From positions 1 through 64,000 of the forward strand of contig NZ_JAJISD010000016.1 of NCBI RefSeq assembly GCF_020880995.1: a DNA stretch of 64,000 bases, in the 5' to 3' direction. The DNA comes from Reyranella aquatilis (GTDB lineage: Bacteria > Pseudomonadota > Alphaproteobacteria > Reyranellales > Reyranellaceae). Below the pieces are notes generated by a model. The model ran no database searches. It worked only from the letters and a program-made list of their open reading frames with translations, and was not told the origin of the DNA. Shown piece by piece: positions 24,178-32,881 of this stretch (its first letter is position 1; the number at the start of each line of letters is the position of its first letter). A program made the position numbers and the translations under genes.

Positions 24178-25041
24178 ATGACGGCCGTCACGCGTTTTGC
24201 CCCCAGCCCGACAGGCGAACTTCATCTCGGCAGCGCCTATTCGGCCCGCATCGCCTGGCGGCGTGCGCGCGACGTCGGCGGCACGTTTCTGGTGCGGATA
24301 GAAGATATCGACATCCGCCGCTGCCGCCGCGAGTACGAGACCGCGATGCTGGCCGACCTGCAATGGCTGGGTCTCGCCTGGGACGGCGAGGTGCGCCGCC
24401 AGTCCGATCATTTCGCCGACTACGGTCGCGTCCTCGACCAGCTCGACGCGCGCGGCCTGGTCTATCCCTGCTTCTGCACCCGTGCCGACATCGCCGCCTC
24501 GACCAGCGCACCGCATCCCATCGCGATGGGGCCGGACGGGCCGCTTTATCCCGGCACCTGCCGGCACCTCTCGCGCGAGGACCGTCGCCAGCGTATCGCC
24601 GCCGGTATCGAGCATTGCATGCGCTTCCATGCGGCGCGCGCGGCAGAGCAGGCGGGGCCATATTCCTTTCTTGACGAGGGGCTCGGCCGCATCGAGGGCC
24701 AGCCGCTGCTGCTCGGCGACTTCGTGATCGCGCGAAAGGACACGCCGACCAGCTACCATCTCTCGGTCACGGTCGACGATCACCTGCAGGGTGTGACGCT
24801 GGTGACGCGCGGCATCGACCTGCTGCCGTCGACGCACGTCCACGCGTTGCTGCAGACGCTGCTGGGCTACGCTGCGCCGCAATACGCGCATCATCCGCTG
24901 TTGACCGATGCGACCGGCCGGCGCTTCGCCAAACGCGACCGCGACCTCACCATCCGGGCGCTGCGCGAGAGTGGCAGGACTCCCGCCGAGGTGTTCGCGA
25001 TGATCGACGGTTGGAGTTGCGCAGGTCCGGCGAAGGCATAA
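24178..25041 (+). CDS. gluQ: Glutamyl-Q tRNA(Asp) synthetase
   Basis: The 287-residue protein is a truncated glutamyl-tRNA synthetase that lacks the anticodon domain, as in GluQRS (YadB). The HIGH-like element HLGS is at 16-19 in APSPTGELHLGS. The KMSKS-like element is FAKRD near the C-terminus. A Cys/Tyr zinc cluster is visible in YPCFC and YPGTC (about 99-125). The enzyme attaches Glu to queuosine at position 34 of tRNA(Asp). The Rieske oxygenase gene starts only ten bases after its stop, so they probably share a transcript without an obvious functional tie. No queuosine synthesis gene is in the window. Confidence 0.92.
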   Translation: MTAVTRFAPSPTGELHLGSAYSARIAWRRARDVGGTFLVRIEDIDIRRCRREYETAMLADLQWLGLAWDGEVRRQSDHFADYGRVLDQLDARGLVYPCFCTRADIAASTSAPHPIAMGPDGPLYPGTCRHLSREDRRQRIAAGIEHCMRFHAARAAEQAGPYSFLDEGLGRIEGQPLLLGDFVIARKDTPTSYHLSVTVDDHLQGVTLVTRGIDLLPSTHVHALLQTLLGYAAPQYAHHPLLTDATGRRFAKRDRDLTIRALRESGRTPAEVFAMIDGWSCAGPAKA

Positions 25042-25051
25042 CATCGCCGTC

Positions 25052-26209
25052 ATGGACCGGAACGAACAACTGGCCGTCGGGAGGCGGCTGCTCGGCCATA
25101 TCGACGGCCGCACCACCGATCTCGCCGACGCGATGTTCCACAATCGTGTCGACGCCTATTCAGACCGCGAGCGCGCCGCGCGCGAACGCGACCGGCTGTT
25201 CCGCAGCCAGCCGCTGTTCATGGGCCTGTCCTCGCGCCTGCCCAAGGCCGGCGACTACCTCACCGAGGACGTGGCCGGCATGCCGGTGCTGCTGGTGCGC
25301 GGGCCCGACGGCACGCTGCGTGCCTTCGCCAATGTCTGCCGCCATCGCGGCGCGCCAGTGGCGGAAGGCTGCGGCAATGCCCGCGCCTTCGTCTGTCCCT
25401 ATCACGCCTGGACCTACGATACGCAGGGAAGGCTTCTCGGCGTCACCGACAAGGCGGGCTTCGCCGGTCTCGACATCGGCGCGCACGGGCTGGTGCGGCT
25501 GCCGGCCGGCGAGAAGCACGGCATGATCTTCGTGCGCGCGACGCCGGTGCAGGCGGGCGAGGCGGCCGACATCGACGTCGATGCGGTGCTGGGTTCCTTC
25601 GTTCCCGACTTCGCGGCGCTGCGGCCGGAGACCTATCCGCTCTATTCGGTCGATCGCATCACGCCGCGCATCAACTGGAAGTTCGCCGTCGACACGTTCC
25701 TCGAGGGCTATCACATCCCGCACCTGCACCGGAAAACCATCGCGCCGTACTTCATCGGCAATTGCGGCACCTTCGACAGCGCCGGACGTCACGGCCGCAT
25801 GTGCGTGCCACGCACCTCGATCGAGGCGCTGCGCGACCTGCCCGACGACGAACGCAACCTGCGCCCGCACATCATCGCGATCTACCAGCTGTTCCCCAAC
25901 ACCATCGTCATCTGGCAGGTCGACCATATCGAGATCTGGCGGGCCTTTCCCGGCCGCGACGATCCCGGCCGCTGCGACATCGAGTTCACCCTCTACCGGC
26001 CCGCCGAAAGCGACCGGCCGGAGAAGCACTGGGCCAAGAACCGCGACATCGCGATCCGCACCGTGCTGGAAGAGGACTTCCCGCTGGGCGAGCGCATGCA
26101 GATCGGCTTCGAGTCCGGCGCGACGGAAGAGGTGATCTACGGCCGCAATGAGCCCTCGCTGGTCCATTTCCACAACTCGATCCGCAGCGCGCTCGGCGTG
26201 GCGGCTTGA
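25052..26209 (+). CDS. Rieske 2Fe-2S ring-hydroxylating oxygenase, alpha subunit
   Basis: The 385-residue protein has an N-terminal Rieske domain: Cys96 and His98 (CRHRG) and Cys115 and His118 (CPYHAW). A catalytic domain follows with the mononuclear-iron site in the segment FLEGYHIPHLH (about 216-226). The Rieske cluster passes electrons to the iron, which activates O2 to hydroxylate or demethylate an aromatic or quaternary amine substrate. No reductase, ferredoxin or beta subunit is adjacent, so its redox partner must lie elsewhere. It follows gluQ after ten bases. The substrate cannot be read. Confidence 0.9.
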   Translation: MDRNEQLAVGRRLLGHIDGRTTDLADAMFHNRVDAYSDRERAARERDRLFRSQPLFMGLSSRLPKAGDYLTEDVAGMPVLLVRGPDGTLRAFANVCRHRGAPVAEGCGNARAFVCPYHAWTYDTQGRLLGVTDKAGFAGLDIGAHGLVRLPAGEKHGMIFVRATPVQAGEAADIDVDAVLGSFVPDFAALRPETYPLYSVDRITPRINWKFAVDTFLEGYHIPHLHRKTIAPYFIGNCGTFDSAGRHGRMCVPRTSIEALRDLPDDERNLRPHIIAIYQLFPNTIVIWQVDHIEIWRAFPGRDDPGRCDIEFTLYRPAESDRPEKHWAKNRDIAIRTVLEEDFPLGERMQIGFESGATEEVIYGRNEPSLVHFHNSIRSALGVAA

Positions 26210-26228
26210 GTGGTCTTCCTATCGTGTT

Positions 26229-26322
26229 CCTCTCCTCCGATAGGGGGAGAGGCTAGGTGAGGGGGCCAGGGGCGGTCGCGCGTCACCCCCTCACCCAATC
26301 TCTCCCCCTTTCGGGGGAGAGG
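26229..26322. repeat. Intergenic palindrome (family C) carrying a Shine-Dalgarno
   Basis: The left arm 26229-26265 (CCTCTCCTCCGATAGGGGGA, then GAGGCTAGGTGAGGGGG) and the right arm (26286-26322, beginning CCCCCTCACCCA) form a long imperfect inverted repeat. Each arm has its own small hairpin, for example CTCCCCCTTTCGGGGGAG. The right end, GGGGGAGAGGAG, supplies the Shine-Dalgarno for the TTG-started gene at 26331. A shorter piece is at 4099-4124. Confidence 0.65.
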
Positions 26323-26330
26323 AGCATAAA

Positions 26331-26738
26331 TTGATCGCCCGCCCGCTTACCCGCGTCGCGCTGGCATTCAGCGTCATCCTGTTCGCCGCGAGCCTGACGC
26401 AGGACGCGTTCTGCGTTTCCGGCATCTGCTCGGACTGGCCGGGATGGAGCATCCTTCTGTTCGGCGCGTTGGGCCATACGAGCTGGTTCGCCAACCCGCT
26501 GCTCGGTGCTTCCTGGATCGCAAGCTTGTTCAGCCGCCGCGTGCCGGCGCTGATCCTGGCTCTGGCCGCCCTCGCACTCGCCGGCTCGTTCCTGTTCGAG
26601 ACAAGCGTCGTCACCAACGAGGCCGGCATGTCCAACCCTGTGACCGGCCTGCGTGAAGGCTACTGGCTGTGGCTGGCCAGCATGGCCTTCGCTTTCATCG
26701 CCGCCTTCTTCGCACGCAAGGTGCCGGTGAAGTTGTAG
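26331..26738 (+). CDS. Hypothetical four-helix membrane protein
   Basis: The 135-residue protein is not recognised. It has four hydrophobic segments, near residues 8-24, 40-60, 72-88 and 110-128, with a Cys pair in FCVSGICSDWPG (about 27-38) in the first external loop and a short basic C-terminus (RKVPVKL). It is probably an inner-membrane protein. The start is TTG at 26331, with GAGGAG seven bases upstream inside the family C repeat. It lies after the Rieske gene on the same strand and converges with the gene at 26861. Confidence 0.65.
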   Translation: MIARPLTRVALAFSVILFAASLTQDAFCVSGICSDWPGWSILLFGALGHTSWFANPLLGASWIASLFSRRVPALILALAALALAGSFLFETSVVTNEAGMSNPVTGLREGYWLWLASMAFAFIAAFFARKVPVKL

Positions 26739-26770
26739 CGGCCATGTGCGACGTCGACGGCCAACCGGAC

Positions 26771-26858
26771 TTGTCATCCTGAGCGACGCGAAGGATCTCC
26801 CGCGAGCCCCGGAGTACGGCGGGCGCTCGCCGAAGTCCTTCGCCGCTCAGGACGACAG
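26771..26858. repeat. Intergenic palindrome (family B), likely bidirectional terminator
   Basis: The left arm TTGTCATCCTGAGCGACGCG, then AAGGATCT (26771-26798), and the right arm GAAGTCCTTCGCCGCTCAGG, then ACGACAG (26832-26858), are inverse complements with few mismatches. It fills the space between two convergent genes and ends two bases before the stop of the minus-strand gene. A decayed copy is at 183-268. Confidence 0.65.
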
Positions 26859-26860
26859 AA

Positions 26861-27427
26861 TCATCGCCCCTCGAGCTGCTTATTGATCCAGACCTGCGCG
26901 GTGTTCGACTCCAGGAACTCGTGCGCGAACTTGCGCCGGGCTGGATCGCGCGCGTCGCCGTCGATGATCGCGGTGATGACGTCGCATTTGTAGGCCACGG
27001 CGACGGCCTCGCCGTAGCGCAGGGACTTGTTGTTGCGGCGGTGGACGTAGACGCGGGTCCAGCCGGTCAGGTCGGTGACGCGGATGCGTTCGCCCGGGCC
27101 GACCGGTTCGAAGCGCGGGTCGAGGATCCGGATGTCGACGGCGCGTTCCAGCGCCGCATCGTTCGCGATGCCCTCGGGGCAAACACCGCCGGGCGGACCG
27201 AGCGCATCGAGCGTCAGCCAGACATAGACGTCGTGGTCCTCGCCGCTATAGGCGCGTCCTGCCGGCGCGCGCTCCGTCGAGAGCGGCCATGTGAAGGGCC
27301 GCCAGCCGAGCTTGTCGGTCGGGCCCAGCGCCACCTGCCGCTCGGCGAACCAAGCCAAGGCAGCCAGCGCCGCGACCTGTGCCACGCCGAGCAGGATGTA
27401 GCGGCGCGTCTGGCGGCTCAGGGCCAT
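26861..27427 (-). CDS. Hypothetical membrane-anchored protein (GDYXXLXY-like)
   Basis: The 188-residue protein begins with a basic stretch and one hydrophobic helix (YILLGVAQVAALAALAWFA, about 10-28), then a soluble periplasmic domain with one Cys pair (Cys83 and Cys148). The domain includes the YAYSGEDHDVYVWLTLDAL-like segment and a C-terminal KFAHEFLESNTAQVWINKQL. I do not recognise the family with confidence. It may be a chaperone-like or substrate-binding protein of unknown role. It begins about 20 bases after the amidase stop on the same strand, so it could be the last gene of that operon. Confidence 0.6.
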   Translation of the reverse strand: MALSRQTRRYILLGVAQVAALAALAWFAERQVALGPTDKLGWRPFTWPLSTERAPAGRAYSGEDHDVYVWLTLDALGPPGGVCPEGIANDAALERAVDIRILDPRFEPVGPGERIRVTDLTGWTRVYVHRRNNKSLRYGEAVAVAYKCDVITAIIDGDARDPARRKFAHEFLESNTAQVWINKQLEGR

Positions 27428-27447
27428 CGGACGCGCCAGCCCTCACG

Positions 27448-28869
27448 TCAGATCTGATGCGCCATCGGCGGCGCGGGGATCGGGCGGACGCGCTCGTAGG
27501 CTGCCGCGGCGCGCAGGACGAGCGCGTCGCGGGCGTGGCCGCTGACGATCTGCAGGCCGATCGGCATGCCCTCGCGGTCGAGGCCGCAGGGGATGGTGGC
27601 GGCCGGCTGGCGCGTCAGGTTGAAGGTGAGGGTGAACGGCGTCCAGCCGATGTCCACGCCGTCGCCGCCCCAGGCCGCGTTCTCGTTCACCGGGAAGGCG
27701 GTCATCGGCATGGTGGGCGTCAGCAGCAGATCGTACTTGGCCATGAACTGGTTCATGATCGCGGAAATCGCCTGGCGCTGGTGGATGGCCGTGACGACGG
27801 CCTCCTGGCCGAGCTGGGCGCCGAATTCGGCGGCCTTCACCAGGCCGGGGTCCATCAGTTCGCGCTTCTCCGGACTGAAGCCCTTGAGCAGCAGCGCGAC
27901 GTTCGACTGCCAGTGCGCGTTCAGCACCTTGCGCGGATCCATGCCCTGGAAGTCGGGCGAATCCTCGACGATCTTGGCGCCCAGCGTCTTGAACACCTTG
28001 ACCGCCTGCTCGACGGCGACCGCCACGTCGCGGTCGATCTTCTCGCGCTCGACGAAGCCCAGGTGGGGCGAATAGGCAATGCGCAGGCCCTTCACGCCCT
28101 TATCGAAGCCCTTGAGATAGTCCTCGACATCGTCGGGACGGCCATAGGGGTCGCGCGGGTCGGGGCGGGCGATAACGTTCATCATCATCGCCGCGTCGCG
28201 CACGGTGCGCGTCATCGGCCCGATATGCGAGAGCGTGCCCTGCGCCGAGACCGGGAACAGCGGCACGCGCGCCTGCGTGGGCTTGAGGCCGAACAGCCCG
28301 CAGAACGAGCAGGGGATGCGGACGGAGCCCGCGCCGTCGGTGCCGATGGCGAGGTTGCCCATGCCGACCGCCTCGGCCGCGGTGCCGCCGCCCGAGGAGC
28401 CACCCGAGGTGCGTCCGATCTTCCACGGATTGTGCGTGGCGCCGAACAGCTTGGAATCGGTGACGCCCTTCCAGCCGTATTCGGGCGAGGTCGTCTTGCC
28501 GAGCAGCACCGTGCCCGCCTCGCGCAGCCGCTGCGCCACCGGCGCGTCGACGGTGAAGGGGCCGTCGGGATCGGTGGCGAGGCTGCCCATGCGCGTGGGC
28601 ATGCCCTTGGTCAGCACCATGTCCTTGATGGTGATCGGCACGCCGTCGATGTCGGACAGCCGCTTGCCGCCCTTCTTCCAGCGCTTCTCCGAGGCGCGCG
28701 CCTGGCGCATCGCCGAATCGGGATCGAGATGCTGGAAGGCGTTGAGCTGGCCGTTGAAGGCATCGACGCGCGCGAGCGCGGCTTTGGTCGCCTCGACCGG
28801 GGAGGCCTTGCGGGCCTTGAAGAGTTTCACCAGCTCGTGGGCCGGCATCATCGCAAGGTCGGCGGTCAT
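27448..28869 (-). CDS. Amidase signature family amidase (second of tandem pair)
   Basis: The 473-residue protein has the amidase signature triad Lys82 (ITIKD), cis-Ser159 (GGSSGG) and nucleophile Ser182 (DGAGSVRIP). It hydrolyses amides or carbamates to ammonia and the acid in the cytoplasm. It is a clear paralogue of the gene at 28870, with matching N-terminal KASPVE..KA and KRWKKG segments, so the two arose by duplication. Its start abuts that stop with no gap. Two copies in one operon suggest related but different substrates. No GatB/GatC genes are near, so a tRNA amidotransferase role is unlikely. Confidence 0.9.
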   Translation of the reverse strand: MTADLAMMPAHELVKLFKARKASPVEATKAALARVDAFNGQLNAFQHLDPDSAMRQARASEKRWKKGGKRLSDIDGVPITIKDMVLTKGMPTRMGSLATDPDGPFTVDAPVAQRLREAGTVLLGKTTSPEYGWKGVTDSKLFGATHNPWKIGRTSGGSSGGGTAAEAVGMGNLAIGTDGAGSVRIPCSFCGLFGLKPTQARVPLFPVSAQGTLSHIGPMTRTVRDAAMMMNVIARPDPRDPYGRPDDVEDYLKGFDKGVKGLRIAYSPHLGFVEREKIDRDVAVAVEQAVKVFKTLGAKIVEDSPDFQGMDPRKVLNAHWQSNVALLLKGFSPEKRELMDPGLVKAAEFGAQLGQEAVVTAIHQRQAISAIMNQFMAKYDLLLTPTMPMTAFPVNENAAWGGDGVDIGWTPFTLTFNLTRQPAATIPCGLDREGMPIGLQIVSGHARDALVLRAAAAYERVRPIPAPPMAHQI

Positions 28870-30279
28870 TTACTTGGTCTCCGGAAGGACAGGGAATCTC
28901 AGGGTGTGGATCTCGGCAAAAGCCGCCGCGGCGCGCAGTACAAGCGCGTCCTTGTAATGCGCCGAGACGATCTGCAGCCCGACCGGCAGGCCCTGCCGCG
29001 ACAGGCCCACCGGCACGGTCGCGGCGGGATGGCGCGTCAGGTTGAACTGCGGCGTGTAGGGCGACCACATCACGTTGGGCTTGCCGTCGGGGCCTGGCGG
29101 CAGGTTGGTGCCGGCCGCGAAGGGCTGCACCGCGACGGTGGGCGTGAGCAGCAGGTCGTACTTCTCGAAGAACAGGTTCCAGGCCAGCGTCAGGTCGCGC
29201 CGCGTCACCTGCGCGTTCACGACGTCCTGCAGCGTGCAGCGCAGGCCCGCCTTGGCGCCGGCCAGCAGGCTGGGGTCGAACTCGTCGTGGCGCGCCTCGG
29301 GGAAGACCTGCAACAGCCGTTGCAGGGCCGAGAGCCAGTGGACCACGAAGGCGCGGCTCGCCTCGCCGAACGAGAACGGCGCCTCGACCTCCTCGACCTT
29401 GCAGCCCAGCGCCGCGAAGTCGCGCGCCGCCTTGGTCACCATCGCGGCGACTTCGATGTCGAGCGGATGGTCGCCGAGGCGCAGCGCGAAGCCGACCTTC
29501 AGCTTCTTCGGCAGCCTGCCGAGCTTCCGCGTGTAGTCGGTGTCGTCCGCGGGGAGGGCGGAGCCGTCGCGCGCGTCGGGACGGGCGATGACGTTCATCA
29601 TCAGGGCCGCGTCGAGCGCGGTGCGCGCCATCGGGCCGGTGTTGGACAGGTCGCCGGTCATCGAGGGCGGCCAGGCGGGCACGCGGCCGAACGTGGCCTT
29701 GAGGCCGATCAGCCCGTTGAAGCTCGCGGGGATGCGCACCGAGCCGCCACCGTCGGTGCCGATGGCGATCGGGCCGAGACCGGCGGCCACGGCCGCACCG
29801 GCGCCGCCGGACGATCCGCCCGGCGTCAGGGCGGTGTTCCACGGATTGCGCGTGATGCCGTGCAGGGGCGAATCGGTCACGCCCTTGTGGCCGTATTCCG
29901 AACTGGTGCTCTGCGCGAACACGACGGCGCCCGCCGCGCGCAGCCGCGCCACCGCCGGCGCGTCGGCATCGGCGGGAGTCTTGTCGGTGAGCTTGCTGCC
30001 CATCGAGGCCGGCCAGCCCTTCACCCGAACGAGTTCCTTGACCGAGACCGGCACGCCGTCGAGGGCGGAGCGCGGCTCGCCCTTCTTCCAGCGCTTCTCG
30101 GAGGCGCGGGCCGCGGCCAGGGCACCGCGCGTCTCGACATGGCAGAGCGCGTTGACGGTCGCGGCAAGCGCGTCGGCGCGCGCCAGCACAGCCTTCATCG
30201 TCTCGACCGGGGAGGCCTTGCCCTTGGCGTAGAGTCGGCCGAGGTCGGCCGCGCTCGCCTGCGTGAGGTCCGTCGTCAT
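28870..30279 (-). CDS. Amidase signature family amidase (first of tandem pair)
   Basis: The 469-residue protein has Lys81 (VSVKEL), cis-Ser157 (GGSSGG) and nucleophile Ser180 (DGGGSVRIP), the complete amidase triad. It shares length and segments with the next gene. Its ATG at 30279 overlaps the stop of the TPR gene by four bases (TCAT on the plus strand), a sign of translational coupling. The nearest transport gene is the divergent Bug receptor at 31825. Together these suggest uptake and hydrolysis of an amide or amide-linked acid; the substrate is unknown. Confidence 0.9.
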   Translation of the reverse strand: MTTDLTQASAADLGRLYAKGKASPVETMKAVLARADALAATVNALCHVETRGALAAARASEKRWKKGEPRSALDGVPVSVKELVRVKGWPASMGSKLTDKTPADADAPAVARLRAAGAVVFAQSTSSEYGHKGVTDSPLHGITRNPWNTALTPGGSSGGAGAAVAAGLGPIAIGTDGGGSVRIPASFNGLIGLKATFGRVPAWPPSMTGDLSNTGPMARTALDAALMMNVIARPDARDGSALPADDTDYTRKLGRLPKKLKVGFALRLGDHPLDIEVAAMVTKAARDFAALGCKVEEVEAPFSFGEASRAFVVHWLSALQRLLQVFPEARHDEFDPSLLAGAKAGLRCTLQDVVNAQVTRRDLTLAWNLFFEKYDLLLTPTVAVQPFAAGTNLPPGPDGKPNVMWSPYTPQFNLTRHPAATVPVGLSRQGLPVGLQIVSAHYKDALVLRAAAAFAEIHTLRFPVLPETK

Positions 30280-31682
30280 GCCGCTTCTCCCGTCCTGCCG
30301 TGGGCGGCGCGATACTGGCGGGCGAGCCGTTCGGCCTGGTACTCGGCGGCCAGCGCCTGCTCGGTGCGGCCGACCTTGCGATAGACGTCGGCCAGCGCGC
30401 GCTTGGTCGCGGCGACGCCCGGACGCTCGCGCTCGTCGGCCTGCAGGATCGCCAGCGCCGCATCGTTCCAGCCGGCGCGGGTGAGCGCGTCGAGATGGAT
30501 GGCGCCGAACAGCGCGCGCTGCGCGATCGATCCGCCCAGCGTGCGCAGGTGCGGCATCGCCTGGCCGAGCAGCCGCGCGGCGGCCGCCATGTCACCCGAC
30601 GCGTGCGCGGCGAGGCCGTGCGCCAGCGGCACGACGCAGTCGGCCCAGGTCTCGCGCTCGAACGGACGGGCGCGCGCGGCGCGATCCTCGAGGCTCGCCA
30701 GCATCTCGGTGACGGCGCCGCGTTCGCCGGCGCGCGCCAGGCCGTAGAGATAGTGGACGTCGTGGAAGGCCGAGAGATGTTCGTTGAGGCGCGGCTTCAG
30801 GTAGGTCGCGAGATCGGCCCAGCGCGCACCGACATCGACGCCGCGCAGTTCGAGCCGGGCCAGCAGCGAGACGGCGTTGGCCTGGTCCTCGCAGAACTCC
30901 TTCCACACGCCCCAGACGCGCTCGTCGTACAGGGCCAGCGCCTCGCCGGTGCGATCGAGATCGATCAGGAACAGCGCGAGGTGCCACCAGTTGTGCGTCT
31001 GCATGAAGGAGTTGCACTCGGCCCAGGTGTCGGACACCGAGTGGAGGAAGGCCACCCCCTCCAGCATCCGCCCGCGTGCTTCGAGACAATGCGCGATGGC
31101 GTGATGCGCCCACGGATCGTTGCGGTCGAGCGCCAGCCCCTTGCGCGCGGCGGCCTCGGCCTCGTCGAGGCGATTGCACTCTTCGAGGCCGAACGCATAC
31201 ATGCCCCAGACGAAGCGGTTGTCCGGATTGCCGGCGAGGAGCTTCTCGCCGACCTCGAGCAGCGTCTCGGCCTCGCCGCGGTTGAAGGCCAGCAGCTGCG
31301 CCAGCTTGCCGGCCAGCAGGTCGCGCGGCCATTCGGCGACGATCCGGCGGAACTGCTGCAGGCTGCGGTCGGTGTCGCCTTCGACCCACCATTCGATGGC
31401 GCCGAGCCATGCGCGCTCGCGCGCGCCGGCGCCCGCCGTCAACCGCTGCGCGCGTGCGAGGTAGCGTGTGGCCGCGGCCTGGCCCTCGGGCGAGTACATC
31501 GTGAGGACCAGGCTGGCCGCCACCAGCGGCAGCATCAGGCACTTCTCTTCGCGATCGGCGGCGGCGATGAAGTCGGCGAAGCGCTTGCCGAAGCCCAGCC
31601 ATTCCTGCGTGACGAAATCGAGTGCGGCGACCGCGCGCGCGTCCGCATTGCCCAGCTCCAGCCCCTGCCCGTCGCGCGTCAC
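30276..31682 (-). CDS. TTC38-like tetratricopeptide repeat protein
   Basis: The 468-residue protein is made of helical repeats and matches the TTC38-type family in length and in the motifs DPWAHHAIAHCLEARGRMLEG and HNWWHLALFLIDLDRTGEAL. The function of the family is not well known; such proteins occur beside amidases, peptidases and oxidoreductases. The GTG at 31682 is chosen for the GGAGG just before it, and the Bug gene promoter lies beyond. A longer reading to 31919 would run into the Bug gene. It starts the operon with the two amidases, whose first ATG overlaps its stop. Confidence 0.78.
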   Translation of the reverse strand: MTRDGQGLELGNADARAVAALDFVTQEWLGFGKRFADFIAAADREEKCLMLPLVAASLVLTMYSPEGQAAATRYLARAQRLTAGAGARERAWLGAIEWWVEGDTDRSLQQFRRIVAEWPRDLLAGKLAQLLAFNRGEAETLLEVGEKLLAGNPDNRFVWGMYAFGLEECNRLDEAEAAARKGLALDRNDPWAHHAIAHCLEARGRMLEGVAFLHSVSDTWAECNSFMQTHNWWHLALFLIDLDRTGEALALYDERVWGVWKEFCEDQANAVSLLARLELRGVDVGARWADLATYLKPRLNEHLSAFHDVHYLYGLARAGERGAVTEMLASLEDRAARARPFERETWADCVVPLAHGLAAHASGDMAAAARLLGQAMPHLRTLGGSIAQRALFGAIHLDALTRAGWNDAALAILQADERERPGVAATKRALADVYRKVGRTEQALAAEYQAERLARQYRAAHGRTGEAA

Positions 31683-31824
31683 CCGTCCTCCGATCCCTTG
31701 CGCCACGACCTTCGCATACCGTGCCGCGGCTGGTCGAGCCTCCCGCCGCGTCAAACCGGTTGTCAATGGCCCGTCCGGCCGACAAGAGTACGGACAAAGA
31801 CAAGAAACAAAACGGAGGAACACG

Positions 31825-32808
31825 ATGAAGCGCCGCCAACTCCTGGCATCCGCCACCGCACTCTCGATCGGCCCCGCGCTCGCGCCGTCGCTGGTGCGGG
31901 CGCAGGCCTTTCCCGACAAGCCGATCCGCTTCGTCGTGCCCTATGCGCCGGGTGGCGCCACCGATACGTCCGCCCGCATCGCGGCGGAGTATCTGACGAA
32001 CAAGTTTGGTCAGCAGGTTCTGGTCGAAAACAAGCCGGGCGGCGGCACGATCATCGCCACCGAGATCGTCGCCAAGGCCAGGCCCGACGGCTACACGATC
32101 CTCATGGCGGCCGCTCCCGTCGCCACCAATACGTCGTTCGGACTCAAGCTGCCCTACGATCCGGTCAAGGAGCTCGCGCCGGTCTGCAGCTATGTCGACA
32201 TGCCGCTGCTGCTCGCCTGCAATCCCGGCGCGCCCTACAAGACGATGGCCGAGTTCATCGCCTGGGCGAAGAAGCAGACCTCGCCGATCCCGTTTGCGTC
32301 GGCGGGCAACGCCAGCATGCCGCATCTGTGGGGCGAGCAGCTCGGAATGGCGCTCGGCATCAAGCTCGATCATATCGGCTACAAGGGCAGCGCCGACGCG
32401 CTGAAGGACGTGCTGGGCGGCCACGTCATGCTGTTCTCCGACACGCTGCTGCCGAGCGGTCTCGCGGTGAAGGACGGACGGTTGCGCGGCCTGGTCGTGG
32501 CCTCGGCCAAGCGCGTGCCGATGCTGCCCGACGTGCCGACCGTGGGGGAAGCGGGCCTGCCCGCCGACCTGACGGGCGCGGTGTTCTTCGGCGTGATGGC
32601 GCCTGGCGGGACACCCGAGCCGATCGTGGCCAGGCTCAATGCCGCCTTCAACGAGGTGCTCTCCGATCCCGCGACGGCGAAGAAGCTGGTCGATCTGGGC
32701 TTCGTCCTGATCGGCGGCAGCGCGGCCGACTACGGCAAGCGCCTCTCTGCTGAGACCGACAAGTGGCGCAAGGTCATCCAGCAGGCGAACATCGCGCCGC
32801 CGTCTTGA
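31825..32808 (+). CDS. Bug family tripartite tricarboxylate transporter substrate-binding protein
   Basis: The 327-residue protein has a signal peptide with a twin-arginine-like RRQLLAS start and cleavage near LVRAQA (about residues 22-26). A mature TctC/Bug fold follows, with FPDKPIRFVVPYAPGGATD at the start and the conserved GGG and ARPDGYTILM elements. It binds a carboxylate or related ligand in the periplasm. No TctA/TctB membrane genes are adjacent, a common arrangement in bacteria with many Bug proteins. GGAGG precedes the ATG. It is divergent from the TPR/amidase operon across a 142-base region, which suggests joint control. Confidence 0.9.
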   Translation: MKRRQLLASATALSIGPALAPSLVRAQAFPDKPIRFVVPYAPGGATDTSARIAAEYLTNKFGQQVLVENKPGGGTIIATEIVAKARPDGYTILMAAAPVATNTSFGLKLPYDPVKELAPVCSYVDMPLLLACNPGAPYKTMAEFIAWAKKQTSPIPFASAGNASMPHLWGEQLGMALGIKLDHIGYKGSADALKDVLGGHVMLFSDTLLPSGLAVKDGRLRGLVVASAKRVPMLPDVPTVGEAGLPADLTGAVFFGVMAPGGTPEPIVARLNAAFNEVLSDPATAKKLVDLGFVLIGGSAADYGKRLSAETDKWRKVIQQANIAPPS

Positions 32809-32881
32809 GACGCGTGCGTCATGGCAACCGTGCGGGCTCTCGGCGCTGACTACAGCCCCTGCCGCCCGCCGTCCAAGCCGA

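Noticed and set aside
27379..30384. A 1001-codon plus-strand open frame across the amidase genes
   Set aside because: It mirrors the two amidase genes, is full of Arg/Gly/His repeats, and has no start signal. The amidase frames have complete catalytic motifs.
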